Shown here: piece after piece, positions 25,493-36,470 of the stretch
Position numbering within the stretch: the first letter of the stretch is position 1
Layout: every line of letters begins with the position of its first letter
Assembly: GCA_965284315.1 (NCBI GenBank)
Contig: OZ260072.1
Location: forward strand, 3,038,001 to 3,102,000
Reading direction: 5' to 3'
DNA length: 64,000 nucleotides
Source of the DNA: PCRC01 sp017848435
GTDB lineage: Bacteria; Pseudomonadota; Gammaproteobacteria; Burkholderiales; Burkholderiaceae_C
Made by a program: the position numbers and the translations under genes
The notes under the pieces: model-generated
What the model was told of the DNA's origin: nothing
What the model saw: the letters and a program-made list of their open reading frames with translations, nothing else
The model's database searches: none

Positions 25493-26068
25493 ATGGTGAA
25501 CACCGAGATGACCGACATTGATTACCGTCTGGCCTTTGATTTGAATCCGATTGGCCTGGTGCTGTCGGACAACCGCGTCATGGTGGACTGCAACCAGCGC
25601 CTGTGCGAGATGTTTGGCGCCGCCCGCGAGCAGCTGGTCGGCCAGTCGTTCCAGGTGCTGTACCCCAGTGTCGCCGAATTCGAGCGCACCGGGGCCCGCA
25701 TCGCCCCCATCATGAACACCCGAGGCAACTACGCCGACGACCGCATCATGAAGCGGCTGGACGGTCGCTTCAAGGGCGAAACCTTCTGGTGCCATGTGAC
25801 CGGCCGCGCGCTGGACCGCCACAAGCCGCTGGGCGCCGGCATCTGGACGTTTGAAGACCTCTCGGCCCGCCGCGCGGTGAAGGCCGAACTCACCCCGCGC
25901 GAACGCGAAGTGGCCACGCTGCTGACCGACGGCCTCACCTCCAAAGAAATCGGCCGGGCACTGGGCATCAGCCACCGCACGGTGGAGATTTACCGGGCGC
26001 GGCTGATGCGCGCCTACCAGGCTTCCACCACCGGCGACCTGGTCTTGAAGCTGGTGGTGGGGCGTTGA
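25493..26068 (+). CDS. PAS-LuxR family transcriptional regulator
   Basis: 191-aa regulator with an N-terminal PAS domain (LAFDLNPIGLVLSDNRVMVD, then GQSFQVLYPSVAEFERTG) and a C-terminal LuxR-type helix-turn-helix (LTPREREVATLLTDGLTSKE, then GISHRTVEIYRARLMRAYQA). No phosphorylation domain is present, so it probably senses a small molecule or redox state through PAS. It is divergent from scoAB across a perfect inverted repeat and is probably their regulator. ATG at 25493 has no visible ribosome site because the operator abuts it; ATG at 25508 (MTDIDYRL) is an alternative. Confidence 0.9.
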   Translation: MVNTEMTDIDYRLAFDLNPIGLVLSDNRVMVDCNQRLCEMFGAAREQLVGQSFQVLYPSVAEFERTGARIAPIMNTRGNYADDRIMKRLDGRFKGETFWCHVTGRALDRHKPLGAGIWTFEDLSARRAVKAELTPREREVATLLTDGLTSKEIGRALGISHRTVEIYRARLMRAYQASTTGDLVLKLVVGR

Positions 26069-26087
26069 CAGCGGAAAAACACTATCA

Positions 26088-26144
26088 ATTCAATAGCTGA
26101 ACCGCAAGGTCTCACTAAGGCTTGAGGCCGATTTGGCTTAAAAA
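26088..26144 (+). repeat. Dispersed repeat, copy C
   Basis: TCAATAGCTGAACCGCAAGG, TCTCACTAAGGCTTGAGG, CCGATTTGGCTTAAAAA. It lies just after the PAS-LuxR stop, in the same orientation, and is the clearest copy, nearly the same as copies D (31657) and E (50). Confidence 0.65.
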
Positions 26145-26170
26145 TCACCCGAAAATAGCGCCCAACGGCC

Positions 26171-26548
26171 TCACACCGCCGTTTCCACCACTTCCGCCGC
26201 ACTGCGGAAGGCCTCCACCGCGGTGGGAAAGCCGCAGTACACCGTGGCGTGCAGCAGCACTTCCTGAATCTCGGCCACGGTGGCACCGTTGTTCAGCGCG
26301 CCGCGGATGTGGCCTTTCAGCTCATTTTGCTTGCCCATCGCGGTGAGCATGGCCACGGTGACCAGGCTGCGGGTTTTCAGGTCCAGCCCCTCGCGCTGCC
26401 ACACGGTGCCCCAGGCGTTGCGGGTCACGTACTCCTGCAGCGGCTCGGAAAACGGCGTCATGCCGTTGAAAGCCTTGGCCACAAAGGCCTCGCCCATCAC
26501 GGCGGTGCGTTGCGCCAGGCCGGCTTCAAACTGTGCGTCTTTGTTCAT
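26171..26548 (-). CDS. Carboxymuconolactone decarboxylase family protein
   Basis: 125-aa alpha-helical protein of the CMD/AhpD fold: GLDLKTRSLVTVAMLTAMGK, then LKGHIRGALNNGATVAEIQE, then VLLHATVYCGFPTAVEAF. It lacks the CxxC of AhpD and resembles PcaC-type proteins, but no other protocatechuate genes are nearby, so a role as 4-carboxymuconolactone decarboxylase is not certain. Start at 26548 (MNKDAQFE) after GGGGGGAAACC. It follows katG on the same strand past a strong terminator. Confidence 0.88.
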   Translation of the reverse strand: MNKDAQFEAGLAQRTAVMGEAFVAKAFNGMTPFSEPLQEYVTRNAWGTVWQREGLDLKTRSLVTVAMLTAMGKQNELKGHIRGALNNGATVAEIQEVLLHATVYCGFPTAVEAFRSAAEVVETAV

Positions 26549-26592
26549 GGTTTCCCCCCAAATCCTGGCAGGATAACGAAAAGCGCCGGCCA

Positions 26593-26618
26593 CAAAAAAG
26601 CCCGGCCAAAGCCGGGCT
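26593..26618 (-). terminator. Intrinsic terminator after katG
   Basis: Minus strand AGCCCGGC-TTTG-GCCGGGCT followed by TTTTTT, an 8-bp perfect stem with a 4-base loop, 23 bases past the katG stop. Confidence 0.9.
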
Positions 26619-26640
26619 GTGGTTCTGGCCCTGCAGGGCG

Positions 26641-28851
<2,211 letters not shown>

Positions 28852-28890
28852 GGTTATCTCCTTTGGTTATTGGCATTGACTGCAAAGCCC

Positions 28891-28919
28891 AGTCTAGGGG
28901 GTGGGCCGTGATGAATCAA
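28891..28919 (-). promoter_or_regulatory. katG promoter
   Basis: Minus strand TTGATT (28914-28919), 17-base spacer, TAGACT (28891-28896), 39 bases before the GTG start. CACTATCAGG upstream may be a fragment of an OxyR site, but a full site is not visible. Confidence 0.6.
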
Positions 28920-29085
28920 CATGGTTTTACCAATGGCCCTGATAGTGCGCTCAAACCCCTGCACCCGGCGTGACGCCCGCGTGTCACACGTTGCCTGAAA
29001 CACAGCGCAATGCCGGTACGATGAATGCCGCACAGCCATGGCCGTGCAGTGGCCGCCTGATTTTTCACTTCCCCCTGGAGACACC

Positions 29086-29658
29086 ATGACCCGTTACCCT
29101 GCCCCCGACCTCAACAGCCTGCCCGCAGACATCCAGGCCAAGATTCTGGAAGTGCAGGAGAAAGCCGGGTTCATCCCCAACGTGTTCCTGGGCCTGGCCC
29201 GCCGCCCCGCCGAATGGCGCGCCTTCTTTGCGTACCACGACGCGCTGATGCTGAAGGAAGACGGCAGCCTCACCAAAGGCGACCGCGAGATGATCGTCAC
29301 CACCACCAGCGCCGCCAACCAGTGCCTGTACTGCGTGGTGGCGCATGGCGCGCTGCTGCGCATCTACGAGAAGAAACCGCTGGTCGCCGACCAGGTGGCC
29401 GTGAACTACCGCAAGGCCGACATCACACCGCGCCAGAAAGCCATGCTGGCATTCGCCATGAAAGTCTGCGACGCCTCGCACGAGATCACCGACGCCGACG
29501 TAGACGCCCTGCACCCCCACGGCTTCAGCGACGAAGACGCCTGGGACATCGCCGCCATCACCGCTTTCTTTGGCCTCTCCAACCGCATGGCCAGCTTCAG
29601 CGGCATGCAGCCGAACCCGGAGTTTTATTTGATGGGGCGGGTGCCAAAGCAGAAGTGA
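29086..29658 (+). CDS. AhpD/CMD-fold peroxidase-related enzyme
   Basis: 190-aa protein of the peroxidase-related (AhpD-like) family. It has the motif C80-LY-C83-VVA-H87, the CxxCxxxH of AhpD, which in that family is a redox-active disulfide and proton relay, plus FIPNVFLGLARRPAEWRAFF. Start at 29086 after CTGGAGACACC. It is divergent from katG across 234 bp, which supports a peroxide-defence role, although the substrate is not known. Confidence 0.88.
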   Translation: MTRYPAPDLNSLPADIQAKILEVQEKAGFIPNVFLGLARRPAEWRAFFAYHDALMLKEDGSLTKGDREMIVTTTSAANQCLYCVVAHGALLRIYEKKPLVADQVAVNYRKADITPRQKAMLAFAMKVCDASHEITDADVDALHPHGFSDEDAWDIAAITAFFGLSNRMASFSGMQPNPEFYLMGRVPKQK

Positions 29659-29741
29659 ATCAGGCTGCCGCCTGTCGATTTCATACGATGCCAACCGTCG
29701 TCAGTTAAGAGGGTCGTCCTCTGCTTTCAGGAATAACCACC

Positions 29742-30191
29742 ATGTCCACCACCCACACCGTCCATTTCCACCGCGTGCTGCGCGCCCCCGCCGAACGCAT
29801 TTACCGCGCCTTTCTGGACCCCGACGCGATGGCCCGTTGGCTGCCGCCGTATGGCTTCACCGCCAAGGTGCACCAGATGGACGCGCAGGTGGGCGGCAGT
29901 TACCGCATGTCGTTCACCCACTTTGGCAGCGGCCACAGCCATGCCTTTGGCGGCAGCTATCTGGAGCTGGTGCCGCACAGCCGCATCCGCTACACCGCCA
30001 CGTTTGACGACCCCAACCTGCCCGGCCAAATGCAAACCACCGTCACACTCACCGCCGTGTCGTGTGGCACCGATGTGCAGATCACGCAGGAAGGCATTCC
30101 GGCCGTGATCCTGACCGAGGCCTGCACGCTGGGCTGGCAAGAGTCGCTGCTGCAGCTGGCGCGGCTGGTCGAGCCCGAGATTCCCGGCTGA
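29742..30191 (+). CDS. SRPBCC (AHSA1/START-like) domain protein
   Basis: 149-aa ligand-binding fold of the AHSA1-like group: VHFHRVLRAPAERIYRAFLD at the N-terminus, AMARWLPPYGFTAKVHQMDA, and LGWQESLLQLARLVEPEIPG at the C-terminus. Members bind hydrophobic ligands or assist other proteins; no specific role can be given. It lies 9 bp before cutA in a run of small genes on the plus strand. Confidence 0.88.
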   Translation: MSTTHTVHFHRVLRAPAERIYRAFLDPDAMARWLPPYGFTAKVHQMDAQVGGSYRMSFTHFGSGHSHAFGGSYLELVPHSRIRYTATFDDPNLPGQMQTTVTLTAVSCGTDVQITQEGIPAVILTEACTLGWQESLLQLARLVEPEIPG

Positions 30192-30200
30192 CGGGTTGCC

Positions 30201-30557
30201 ATGGCCAGCGCCGCCCACATCGCCGTTGTCACCACCCTGCCCAGCCGAGAGCAAGCGCTGGCCTTGGGCCGGGTGCTTGTGGAACAGCGGCTGGTCGCCT
30301 GTGCGCAGGTGTCGGCCATCGAGAGCGTGTACATCTGGAACGGCGCGGTGCAGCAGGAGCCTGAATTCCGCCTGTTGTGCAAAACCACGGCCGCACGCTG
30401 GGCCGATGTGGAGGCGGCCATCCTGGTGCAGCACCCTTACGTGATGCCAGCCATCCACGCCTGCGCGCTGGACGCGGTGAACCCTGTGTATGGCGCATGG
30501 ATCGCCGAGCACGTCACTCCCCCACCAACCGAACCGGAGCCCCCATGCCCCTTGTGA
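30201..30557 (+). CDS. cutA: Divalent-cation tolerance protein CutA
   Basis: 118-aa trimeric PII-like protein. AAHIAVVTTLPSREQALALG, LVEQRLVACAQVSAIESVYI and VQHPYVMPAIHACALDAVN are the family signatures. Linked to copper tolerance in E. coli, though its molecular role is not settled. The last 13 bases overlap the start of the tautomerase gene, so the two are probably translationally coupled. Confidence 0.95.
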   Translation: MASAAHIAVVTTLPSREQALALGRVLVEQRLVACAQVSAIESVYIWNGAVQQEPEFRLLCKTTAARWADVEAAILVQHPYVMPAIHACALDAVNPVYGAWIAEHVTPPPTEPEPPCPL

Positions 30558-30925
30558 CCCTGACCGTGCGCCAGCCGAAAACGGCGGCCTTCAAATCCAC
30601 CGTGCTGGACGCGGTGCATGCCGCGCTGCTGAGTGTGGGCGTGCCCGAGACCGACAAGTTCCAGCGCGTGCTGGAGCTGAGCGCCGACGACTTCCGCTTT
30701 GACGCCAGCTACCCCGACCTCGCCTCGCCCCGCACCGACGACTTTGTGCTGGTGGAAATTCTGTGGTCGGCCGGCCGCAGCGTGAAGGTCAAGAAAAAAC
30801 TGCTGGAAACGCTGATGGCCAGCCTGTCCGCCGCCGGCCTGAACACCGAACACGTGATGGTCTGCTTCAAGGAAACGACCTGGGAGAACTGGTCGTTCGG
30901 TGGCGGCCGGCTGATCCACGTCTGA
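30545..30925 (+). CDS. Tautomerase family protein
   Basis: 126-aa protein of the 4-oxalocrotonate tautomerase superfamily. After loss of Met the N-terminus is Pro (MPLVTLTV), the catalytic base of the family. VKVKKKLLETLMASLSAAGL is the conserved helix and FKETTWENWSFGGGRLIHV the C-terminus. It is longer than the 62-aa 4-OT and looks like a fused-length member. The substrate is unknown. It overlaps cutA by 13 bp. Confidence 0.9.
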   Translation: MPLVTLTVRQPKTAAFKSTVLDAVHAALLSVGVPETDKFQRVLELSADDFRFDASYPDLASPRTDDFVLVEILWSAGRSVKVKKKLLETLMASLSAAGLNTEHVMVCFKETTWENWSFGGGRLIHV

Positions 30926-30935
30926 GCCCCACACC

Positions 30936-31625
30936 ATGCCTCACCTGGAACGCCATTACCGCGAAAGCATTGGCTGGCTGCGCGCGGCCGTGCTGGGCGC
31001 GAACGACGGCCTGATCTCCACCAGCAGCCTGGTGGTGGGCGTGGTGGCCGCGCAGGCGGCGCGTGAACCGGCGCTGGCTGCGGCGGTGGCCGGGCTGGTG
31101 GCGGGCGCGCTCTCGATGGCGGCAGGCGAGTACGTGTCGGTCAGCTCGCAGGCCGACACCGAAGCGGCCGACCTGGCCCGCGAACGCCGCGAACTCGCCG
31201 CCGACCCCGAACACGAACGCGCCGAACTGGCCAGTATTTACGAAGGCCGGGGGCTGACGCCGGAACTCGCCAAACAGGTGGCGGTGCAGCTGATGGCGCA
31301 CGACGCGCTGGGCGCCCACGCCCGCGACGAACTCGAGATGTCCGACAGCACCCGCGCCCGACCGCTGCAAGCCGCTGCGGCGTCGGCCGTGGCCTTCGCC
31401 GTGGGCGCTGTGCCACCGGTGCTGCTGACCTGGTGGGTGCCCCTGGCCCAGCTCAACACGGTGCTGGTCGGCGCCACCCTGGCCTTGTTGGCGTTGCTGG
31501 GTGCGGTGGCGGCCCGGCAAGGCGGCGCCCCCCTGAGCCGGGGCCTGCTGCGGGTGACGTTCTGGGGCGCGGTGGCCATGGGCTGCAGCGCGCTGGTGGG
31601 GCATGTGTTCGGCACGGTGGTCTGA
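30936..31625 (+). CDS. VIT1/CCC1-family iron/manganese transporter
   Basis: 229-aa membrane protein. WLRAAVLGANDGLISTSSLV and AGLVAGALSMAAGEYVSVSS are the first two helices with the conserved Asp, Met and Glu used for metal passage; a cytosolic helical part with many Glu follows, then three more helices near the C-terminus. Plant VIT1 and yeast CCC1 move Fe or Mn out of the cytoplasm. It is the last of a group of co-directional small genes that includes cutA, so metal balance is a reasonable theme (inference). Confidence 0.93.
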   Translation: MPHLERHYRESIGWLRAAVLGANDGLISTSSLVVGVVAAQAAREPALAAAVAGLVAGALSMAAGEYVSVSSQADTEAADLARERRELAADPEHERAELASIYEGRGLTPELAKQVAVQLMAHDALGAHARDELEMSDSTRARPLQAAAASAVAFAVGAVPPVLLTWWVPLAQLNTVLVGATLALLALLGAVAARQGGAPLSRGLLRVTFWGAVAMGCSALVGHVFGTVV

Positions 31626-31656
31626 AGCCAGCAGGGCTGGCAGCAACCAGACGCTC

Positions 31657-31715
31657 CTTTTTCAGGAGCATTACCACAAGGTTTCACTGGGCTTGGGGCC
31701 GATTTGACTTAAAAA
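31657..31715 (+). repeat. Dispersed repeat, copy D
   Basis: AGGAGCATTACCACAAGG, TTTCACTGGGCTTGGGG, CCGATTTGACTTAAAAA. It lies after the VIT gene stop in the same orientation. GCTCC-TTTTTCA-GGAGC at its left edge could fold. Confidence 0.6.
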
Positions 31716-31756
31716 CAGCCCCTGACAGGCATCCAAAGGCCCTGGGAAGCCCTGTT

Positions 31757-32176
31757 TCAGCTCACCTGCGCACGCAACCAGTCCGGCAACGCGGTGGCTT
31801 TCTGCTTGGGGAAGTCCACCCAGATGGTGGTGGCGCCACCTTCGGCGTGGACCACGCCCGGCATGTCGGTGCGCTCCAGCGTGCACCAGGTCTCGAACGT
31901 GGTGCGACCGGGGTCGCTGGCGTACATGCGGGCCAGCACGTCGCCGGGGTACTCCAGCTGTTTGTAGAAATTGCAGAAGGCGTTGACGATCACCGGCCCC
32001 TCGCCCTGCGGGTTGGCCGGTGCGCCCACGGCACGGAACCACTCGATGCGGATGGTTTCCAGATAACGGAAATAGGTGGTGTTGTTGACGTGGTTCATCG
32101 CGTCCATGTCGCCCCAGCGGATGGGGATCACCATTTCATGGACCAGCTTTTTCTGCTCGGGCAGCACAAACTTCAT
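31757..32176 (-). CDS. Acyl-CoA thioesterase (4HBT hotdog fold)
   Basis: 139-aa hotdog-fold thioesterase. RWGDMDAMNHVNNTTYFRYL holds the catalytic Asp and the HVNN loop of the 4-hydroxybenzoyl-CoA thioesterase group; IRIEWFRAVG follows. It lies 22 bp after the SDR gene on the same strand and is likely co-transcribed with it. The acyl-CoA substrate is unknown. Confidence 0.92.
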   Translation of the reverse strand: MKFVLPEQKKLVHEMVIPIRWGDMDAMNHVNNTTYFRYLETIRIEWFRAVGAPANPQGEGPVIVNAFCNFYKQLEYPGDVLARMYASDPGRTTFETWCTLERTDMPGVVHAEGGATTIWVDFPKQKATALPDWLRAQVS

Positions 32177-32198
32177 CGGTCACTCCGCTCAATGTGCA

Positions 32199-32984
32199 TC
32201 AGGCCGCGCCAAAACCGTCGTCGGCCGCGATGATGGCGCCGTTCACGAAGTGGCTCTCGTTGCTGGCCAGCATCACCAGAATCGCATCCAGGTCGCTGGC
32301 CGTGCCAATGCGCTTGCGCGGCAGCATCTGCACCAGCTTCTGACCCTGCTCGGTCTGCCAGTGGTGGTGGTTGATCTCGGTGTCGATGTAGCCGGGGCAA
32401 ATCGCATTCACGTTGATGCCAAACTTGCCCCACTCCAGCGCCATGGCCTTGGTCATGTGCACCACCGCCGCTTTGCTCATGCAGTACACGCCAATCTGCG
32501 GCAGCACGCGCAGGCCGGCCATGCTGGCGATGTTGATGATACGGCCCCCGGTGTAGGTGCCGGGCGCGGCGCCACGGGCGCGGGCCAGCATGCGTTTGCC
32601 CACCTCTTGCGCCACAAAAAACGCGCCCTTGACGTTGGTGTTGAAGATGAAGTCGTAGTCGTCTTCCTGCACCTCCTGCAGCCGCTGAGTGGTGCTGACG
32701 CCGGAGTTGTTGATCAGGATGTCGATCGAGCCGACCTCGGTTTCGGCGTGCGCCACGGCGGACTTGATGCTGTCGTGGTCGGTCACGTCCAGTTCCAGCA
32801 CATGGGCGTCACCGCCCTCACCTTCAATTTCTGCGCGCAGGTCCTTGAGTTTTTCCACCCGGCGGCTGGCCAGCACCACGGCGGCACCGGCACGCGACAG
32901 CGTGCGCGCAAACTGCGCACCCAGCCCGCCCGATGCGCCAGTGACAAAGGCCACGCGGCCCGACAAATCCAGGGTGTATGCCAT
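32199..32984 (-). CDS. SDR family NAD(P)-dependent oxidoreductase
   Basis: 261-aa short-chain dehydrogenase. TGASGGLGAQFARTLSRAGA is the dinucleotide-binding loop, NNSG follows, and YCMSKAAVVHMTKAMALEWG holds the catalytic Tyr and Lys. The NAICPGYIDTEINHHHW segment resembles 3-oxoacyl reductases and 3-hydroxyacyl-CoA dehydrogenases. With the neighbouring thioesterase and ETF-QO it suits fatty-acid or hydroxyacyl metabolism, but its substrate is not evident. Confidence 0.92.
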   Translation of the reverse strand: MAYTLDLSGRVAFVTGASGGLGAQFARTLSRAGAAVVLASRRVEKLKDLRAEIEGEGGDAHVLELDVTDHDSIKSAVAHAETEVGSIDILINNSGVSTTQRLQEVQEDDYDFIFNTNVKGAFFVAQEVGKRMLARARGAAPGTYTGGRIINIASMAGLRVLPQIGVYCMSKAAVVHMTKAMALEWGKFGINVNAICPGYIDTEINHHHWQTEQGQKLVQMLPRKRIGTASDLDAILVMLASNESHFVNGAIIAADDGFGAA

Positions 32985-33096
32985 TTAGAGCGTCTCCACA
33001 AAACAAAACAGGGGGCTGCAGTGGTTCTGCATTCACCGAATAAAATTACAGCTGACCACTGAGACAGCCGACAACCATTATCCAGCGAGAAACCGC

Positions 33097-34788
33097 ATGA
33101 CAAACCAAGACATCCTGGCCCAGTTCGGCCCACGCGAATCCATGGAGTACGACGTGGTCGTGGTCGGTAGCGGCCCCGGTGGCCTGGCCACGGCCATCCG
33201 CCTCAAGCAGCTCGCTGCCGAGAAAGGCACCGACGTCTCGGTGGTGGTGCTGGAGAAAGGTTCCGAGCCCGGCGCCCACATTCTGAGCGGCGCCATCATG
33301 GACCCGAAAGCACTCACCGAGCTCATCCCCGACTGGAAGGAACGCGGCGCGCCGCTGAACCAACCGGTGACGGACGACGCCTATGTGTTCCTCGGCGAGC
33401 AGTCGGCCTTCCGCGTACCGAACATGTTTCTGCCCCCGTTTGCCGACAACCACGGCAACTACATCATCAGCCTCGGCGCGCTGACCAAATGGCTCGGTGA
33501 GCAGGCCGAAGCGCTGGGCGTGGAAATCTTCCCCGGCTTCACCGGCGCCGAAGTGCTCTACAACGAGAACGGCGCCGTCAAGGGCGTGGCCACCGGCAAC
33601 CTGGGCATCAACAAGGAAGGCGAGCCCACCGACAACTTCCAGCTTGGCATGGAACTGCTGGGCAAATACACCGTGTTCGCCGAAGGCGCGCGGGGCCACC
33701 TCGGCAAACAACTCATTGCCAACTTCAAGCTCGACGACGGCCGCGACCCGCAGAGCTGGGGCATTGGCATCAAGGAGCTGTGGGAGATTGACCCGTCCCG
33801 CCACCAGCCCGGCTTTGTGATGCACACCGCCGGCTGGCCGATGGACAACAAGACCTACGGCGGCGCCTTTCTGTACCACCTGGAAGACAACAAGGTCGCG
33901 GTGGGTTTTGTCACCGGCCTGGGCTACGAGAACCCCTACCTCAGCCCGTTTGAAGAACTGCAGCGCTGGAAGACCCACCCCAATGTGCGCTGGTACTTTG
34001 AGAACGACCAGGGCGAAGTGAATGCCAAGCGCCTGTCTTACGGCGCGCGCGCCATCAATGCCAGCGGCATCAACTCGCTGCCCAAAACCGTGTTCCCCGG
34101 TGGCGCACTGGTGGGCTGCAATGCAGGCTACCTGAACGTCGGCCGCATCAAGGGCAGCCACGCCGCCATCAAGACCGGCATGCTGGCCGCAGAAGCCGCC
34201 TACGACGCCGTCGTGGCCGGCCGCCAGCACGACGAGCTGAGCGCCTACCCCGAAGCCTTTGAGAAGAGCTGGCTGCACACCGAGCTGAACAAAGACCGCA
34301 ACTTCAAGAACTGGTTCAAACACGGCCTGACGGTGGCCACCGTGATGAACGGCTTCGAGCAGTTCGTGCTGCGCGGCCACATCCCCTGGACGCTGCACCG
34401 CACCAAGCCCGACCACGCCTACCTCAAGCCCGCGGCCGAGTGCAAACCCATCGTCTACCCCAAGCCCGATGGCAAGCTGACGTTTGACAAGCTCTCCAGC
34501 GTGTTCATCAGCAACACCAACCACGAAGAGCACCAGCCGGCGCATTTGACTTTGAAAGACGCGTCGGTACCAGTCAATATCAACCTGGCCAAGTACGCCG
34601 GACCCGAAGCACGCTACTGCCCTGCCGGGGTCTACGAGTACGTGAAAAACGCCGACAACACCGACCGGCTGCAGATCAACGCACAGAACTGCGTGCACTG
34701 CAAGACCTGCGACATCAAGGACCCGACCCAGAACATCGTCTGGGTCACGCCCGAAGGTGGCGGCGGCCCCAATTACGCTGGCATGTAA
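33097..34788 (+). CDS. Electron-transfer flavoprotein:ubiquinone oxidoreductase
   Basis: Membrane-associated FAD and 4Fe-4S protein that takes electrons from reduced ETF and reduces ubiquinone. The 563-aa protein starts with VVVVGSGPGGLATAIRLKQL (FAD site), has GCNAGYLNVGRIKGSHAAIK, and ends with the ferredoxin-like block: RYCPAGVYEY and the cysteines of INAQNCVHCKTCDIKDPTQN. It completes the route from the acyl-CoA dehydrogenase/EtfAB genes at 0-4 kb. Confidence 0.97.
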   Translation: MTNQDILAQFGPRESMEYDVVVVGSGPGGLATAIRLKQLAAEKGTDVSVVVLEKGSEPGAHILSGAIMDPKALTELIPDWKERGAPLNQPVTDDAYVFLGEQSAFRVPNMFLPPFADNHGNYIISLGALTKWLGEQAEALGVEIFPGFTGAEVLYNENGAVKGVATGNLGINKEGEPTDNFQLGMELLGKYTVFAEGARGHLGKQLIANFKLDDGRDPQSWGIGIKELWEIDPSRHQPGFVMHTAGWPMDNKTYGGAFLYHLEDNKVAVGFVTGLGYENPYLSPFEELQRWKTHPNVRWYFENDQGEVNAKRLSYGARAINASGINSLPKTVFPGGALVGCNAGYLNVGRIKGSHAAIKTGMLAAEAAYDAVVAGRQHDELSAYPEAFEKSWLHTELNKDRNFKNWFKHGLTVATVMNGFEQFVLRGHIPWTLHRTKPDHAYLKPAAECKPIVYPKPDGKLTFDKLSSVFISNTNHEEHQPAHLTLKDASVPVNINLAKYAGPEARYCPAGVYEYVKNADNTDRLQINAQNCVHCKTCDIKDPTQNIVWVTPEGGGGPNYAGM

Positions 34789-34823
34789 GCCCGATTCGGC
34801 CTGACAGCACGCCGGGCTAAACC

Positions 34824-35891
34824 ATGAAGATCAACCCCGACGCGCTGGCCAAACTGGCCGCCCTGCAAGCCGCGCAAGGGGTGGAGCGCATCCTCGGCGG
34901 CCAGGGCAAAGACAGCGCATCGCCCCTCACCGGCAAGGTCGCTCCCCCCACACCAGTGGGCAAGACCGGGGCACCCGGCACAGCCAAGCTGCCGGTGCTG
35001 CCTGGCACCACCACCGCCCTCACGCTGTCGCCCACCGCCCGGCAACTGAACAGCACGCCCCCACCCGCCACGCTGCAGTGGGCCCACGACGTGGTGGAGG
35101 CGCTGACCGGCCTCAAACTGCCCGCCCCCACCCCCCGGGTGCAGACACCGGGGCAAGACGTGGTACCGCCCAGCGCCGCAAAACCCGGTGTGCCACCGTT
35201 CACCACGGCCACTGCGGCCCCCTTCAGCCCAGCAGGGTTGGCTGCGGGCACCGCAGGCGCTGCAGCGGCCATGCCGCTCAGCCCCCACGCCCTGCGCACC
35301 GCCCCGTCCAAGCCTTACGCCGCACCACCCGCCGACACCGCACTCTTCACCGCGCAGGGCACCGTCTACGCCGAAGACGGGCACAGTTTTGAGTTCAGCC
35401 TGCAGCTGTTTGCCGACCGGGGCGCCCACGGTCTGGACGCCCCGCCGGTGGTGCCCCCGGTGTTGGCGCGCATGCTGGCCAGCCACCCGCCCATGCCACC
35501 GTTGGCGCTGCGCTTCACCGGCACGCCCGAGCAACTGCAGTCGGCGGTGTTTGAGTTTCAGGTCGAGCCTTCGCAAGGCAATGGCGCTGGCCCCGAGCCC
35601 GCGCCCAGCGTGGGTGTGCGCCTGCTCGGCCTGCTGGTGCTCGACCCGCAGATGGAGGCGGTCTACACCATGCACGTGGCCATGGCCGCCCCGCCCGACC
35701 CGGCCACCGTGCTCGCCGCCATGGGCTTCTTCCCCGGCAAACCTGCGGTGGGCAAAGGCGTGTGGGACAGCGCCGCCGCTGGCCTGCTGTGCGACGACAC
35801 CCGTTGCCCCCACTTTGGTGAAGCCACCTGCCCGCAGGTGCACTGCCTGCGTTACAAACCGCTGTCGTCCGGCCCCGGCGCCACACCCTGA
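34824..35891 (+). CDS. Hypothetical protein with C-terminal cysteine cluster
   Basis: I do not recognise this 355-aa protein. The first ~170 residues are rich in Pro, Ala and Thr and look disordered. Residues about 175-320 seem folded (TVYAEDGHSFEFSLQLFADR, VGVRLLGLLVLDPQMEAVYT). The C-terminus has a cluster C-x4-C-x7-C-x4-C with two His (CDDTRCPHFGEATCPQVHC), a possible zinc or Fe-S site. There is no signal peptide or membrane helix. It starts 35 bp after ETF-QO and may be in the same transcript, with the next hypothetical gene. Confidence 0.75.
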   Translation: MKINPDALAKLAALQAAQGVERILGGQGKDSASPLTGKVAPPTPVGKTGAPGTAKLPVLPGTTTALTLSPTARQLNSTPPPATLQWAHDVVEALTGLKLPAPTPRVQTPGQDVVPPSAAKPGVPPFTTATAAPFSPAGLAAGTAGAAAAMPLSPHALRTAPSKPYAAPPADTALFTAQGTVYAEDGHSFEFSLQLFADRGAHGLDAPPVVPPVLARMLASHPPMPPLALRFTGTPEQLQSAVFEFQVEPSQGNGAGPEPAPSVGVRLLGLLVLDPQMEAVYTMHVAMAAPPDPATVLAAMGFFPGKPAVGKGVWDSAAAGLLCDDTRCPHFGEATCPQVHCLRYKPLSSGPGATP

Positions 35892-35920
35892 CCCCAACTG
35901 GGTGTTCATGCATTTGTCAC

Positions 35921-36466
35921 ATGCCGGTGGCAGCATGGCCGCTACCCATGCTGCTCCAGAAAACCGACAAAGCCCGCGCCGAACTGCAACCCGGCGCCCG
36001 CACCCTCAGCCTGCGCGAGCGCAGCCTGCTGCTGATGGCCGACGGCCGCAAGTCGGCGCAGGACATGCGCGCGGTGTTTGGCGACGGGGTCGAACCCATG
36101 GTGCAGCAACTGGTGGAGAGCGGCTTTCTGATGGCCGTGCAGCCCGCGTCGCCACCGGTGTCTGTCCGGCCTGTGAGCACCGGCACCGCCCAGGCGGCAG
36201 ACGCCTTCGAGGGCAAACGCTCGCTGGCCACCACCCGCATGTTTTTGTTCGACATCTGCGAACGCATGTTCGCGCGTCGCGACCCGGTCTTTGCCGAACG
36301 CCTGCGTGAAGCCCTGCGCAATGCCAAGGACCGCGACGCCATGCTCACCGAATCGCGCTGCATGCTCGAAGAGATCGAGAAGGTCGCCGGCTTCGAGCGG
36401 GCCGACTCGATTGCCGAGCGGATTGCAATGCTGTTGCCCCCCGAAACCGCCACCGTTTCCGGGTAA
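35921..36466 (+). CDS. Hypothetical protein with winged-helix-like N-terminus
   Basis: 181 aa, not assigned to a family. LSLRERSLLLMADGRKSAQD followed by VEPMVQQLVESGFLMAV looks like a short winged-helix-type fold; the C-terminal part (RMFLFDICERMFARRDPVF, then MLEEIEKVAGFERADSIAER) is helical and charged. Either the ATG at 35921 or that at 35948 may start it; neither has a good ribosome site. It follows the preceding hypothetical gene by 29 bp and ends just before the glycine riboswitch. Confidence 0.65.
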   Translation: MPVAAWPLPMLLQKTDKARAELQPGARTLSLRERSLLLMADGRKSAQDMRAVFGDGVEPMVQQLVESGFLMAVQPASPPVSVRPVSTGTAQAADAFEGKRSLATTRMFLFDICERMFARRDPVFAERLREALRNAKDRDAMLTESRCMLEEIEKVAGFERADSIAERIAMLLPPETATVSG

Positions 36467-36470
36467 ACTG

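Noticed and set aside
33046..34698. 550-codon frame opposite ETF-QO
   Set aside because: Antisense shadow; the ETF-QO iron-sulfur and FAD motifs fix the real strand.
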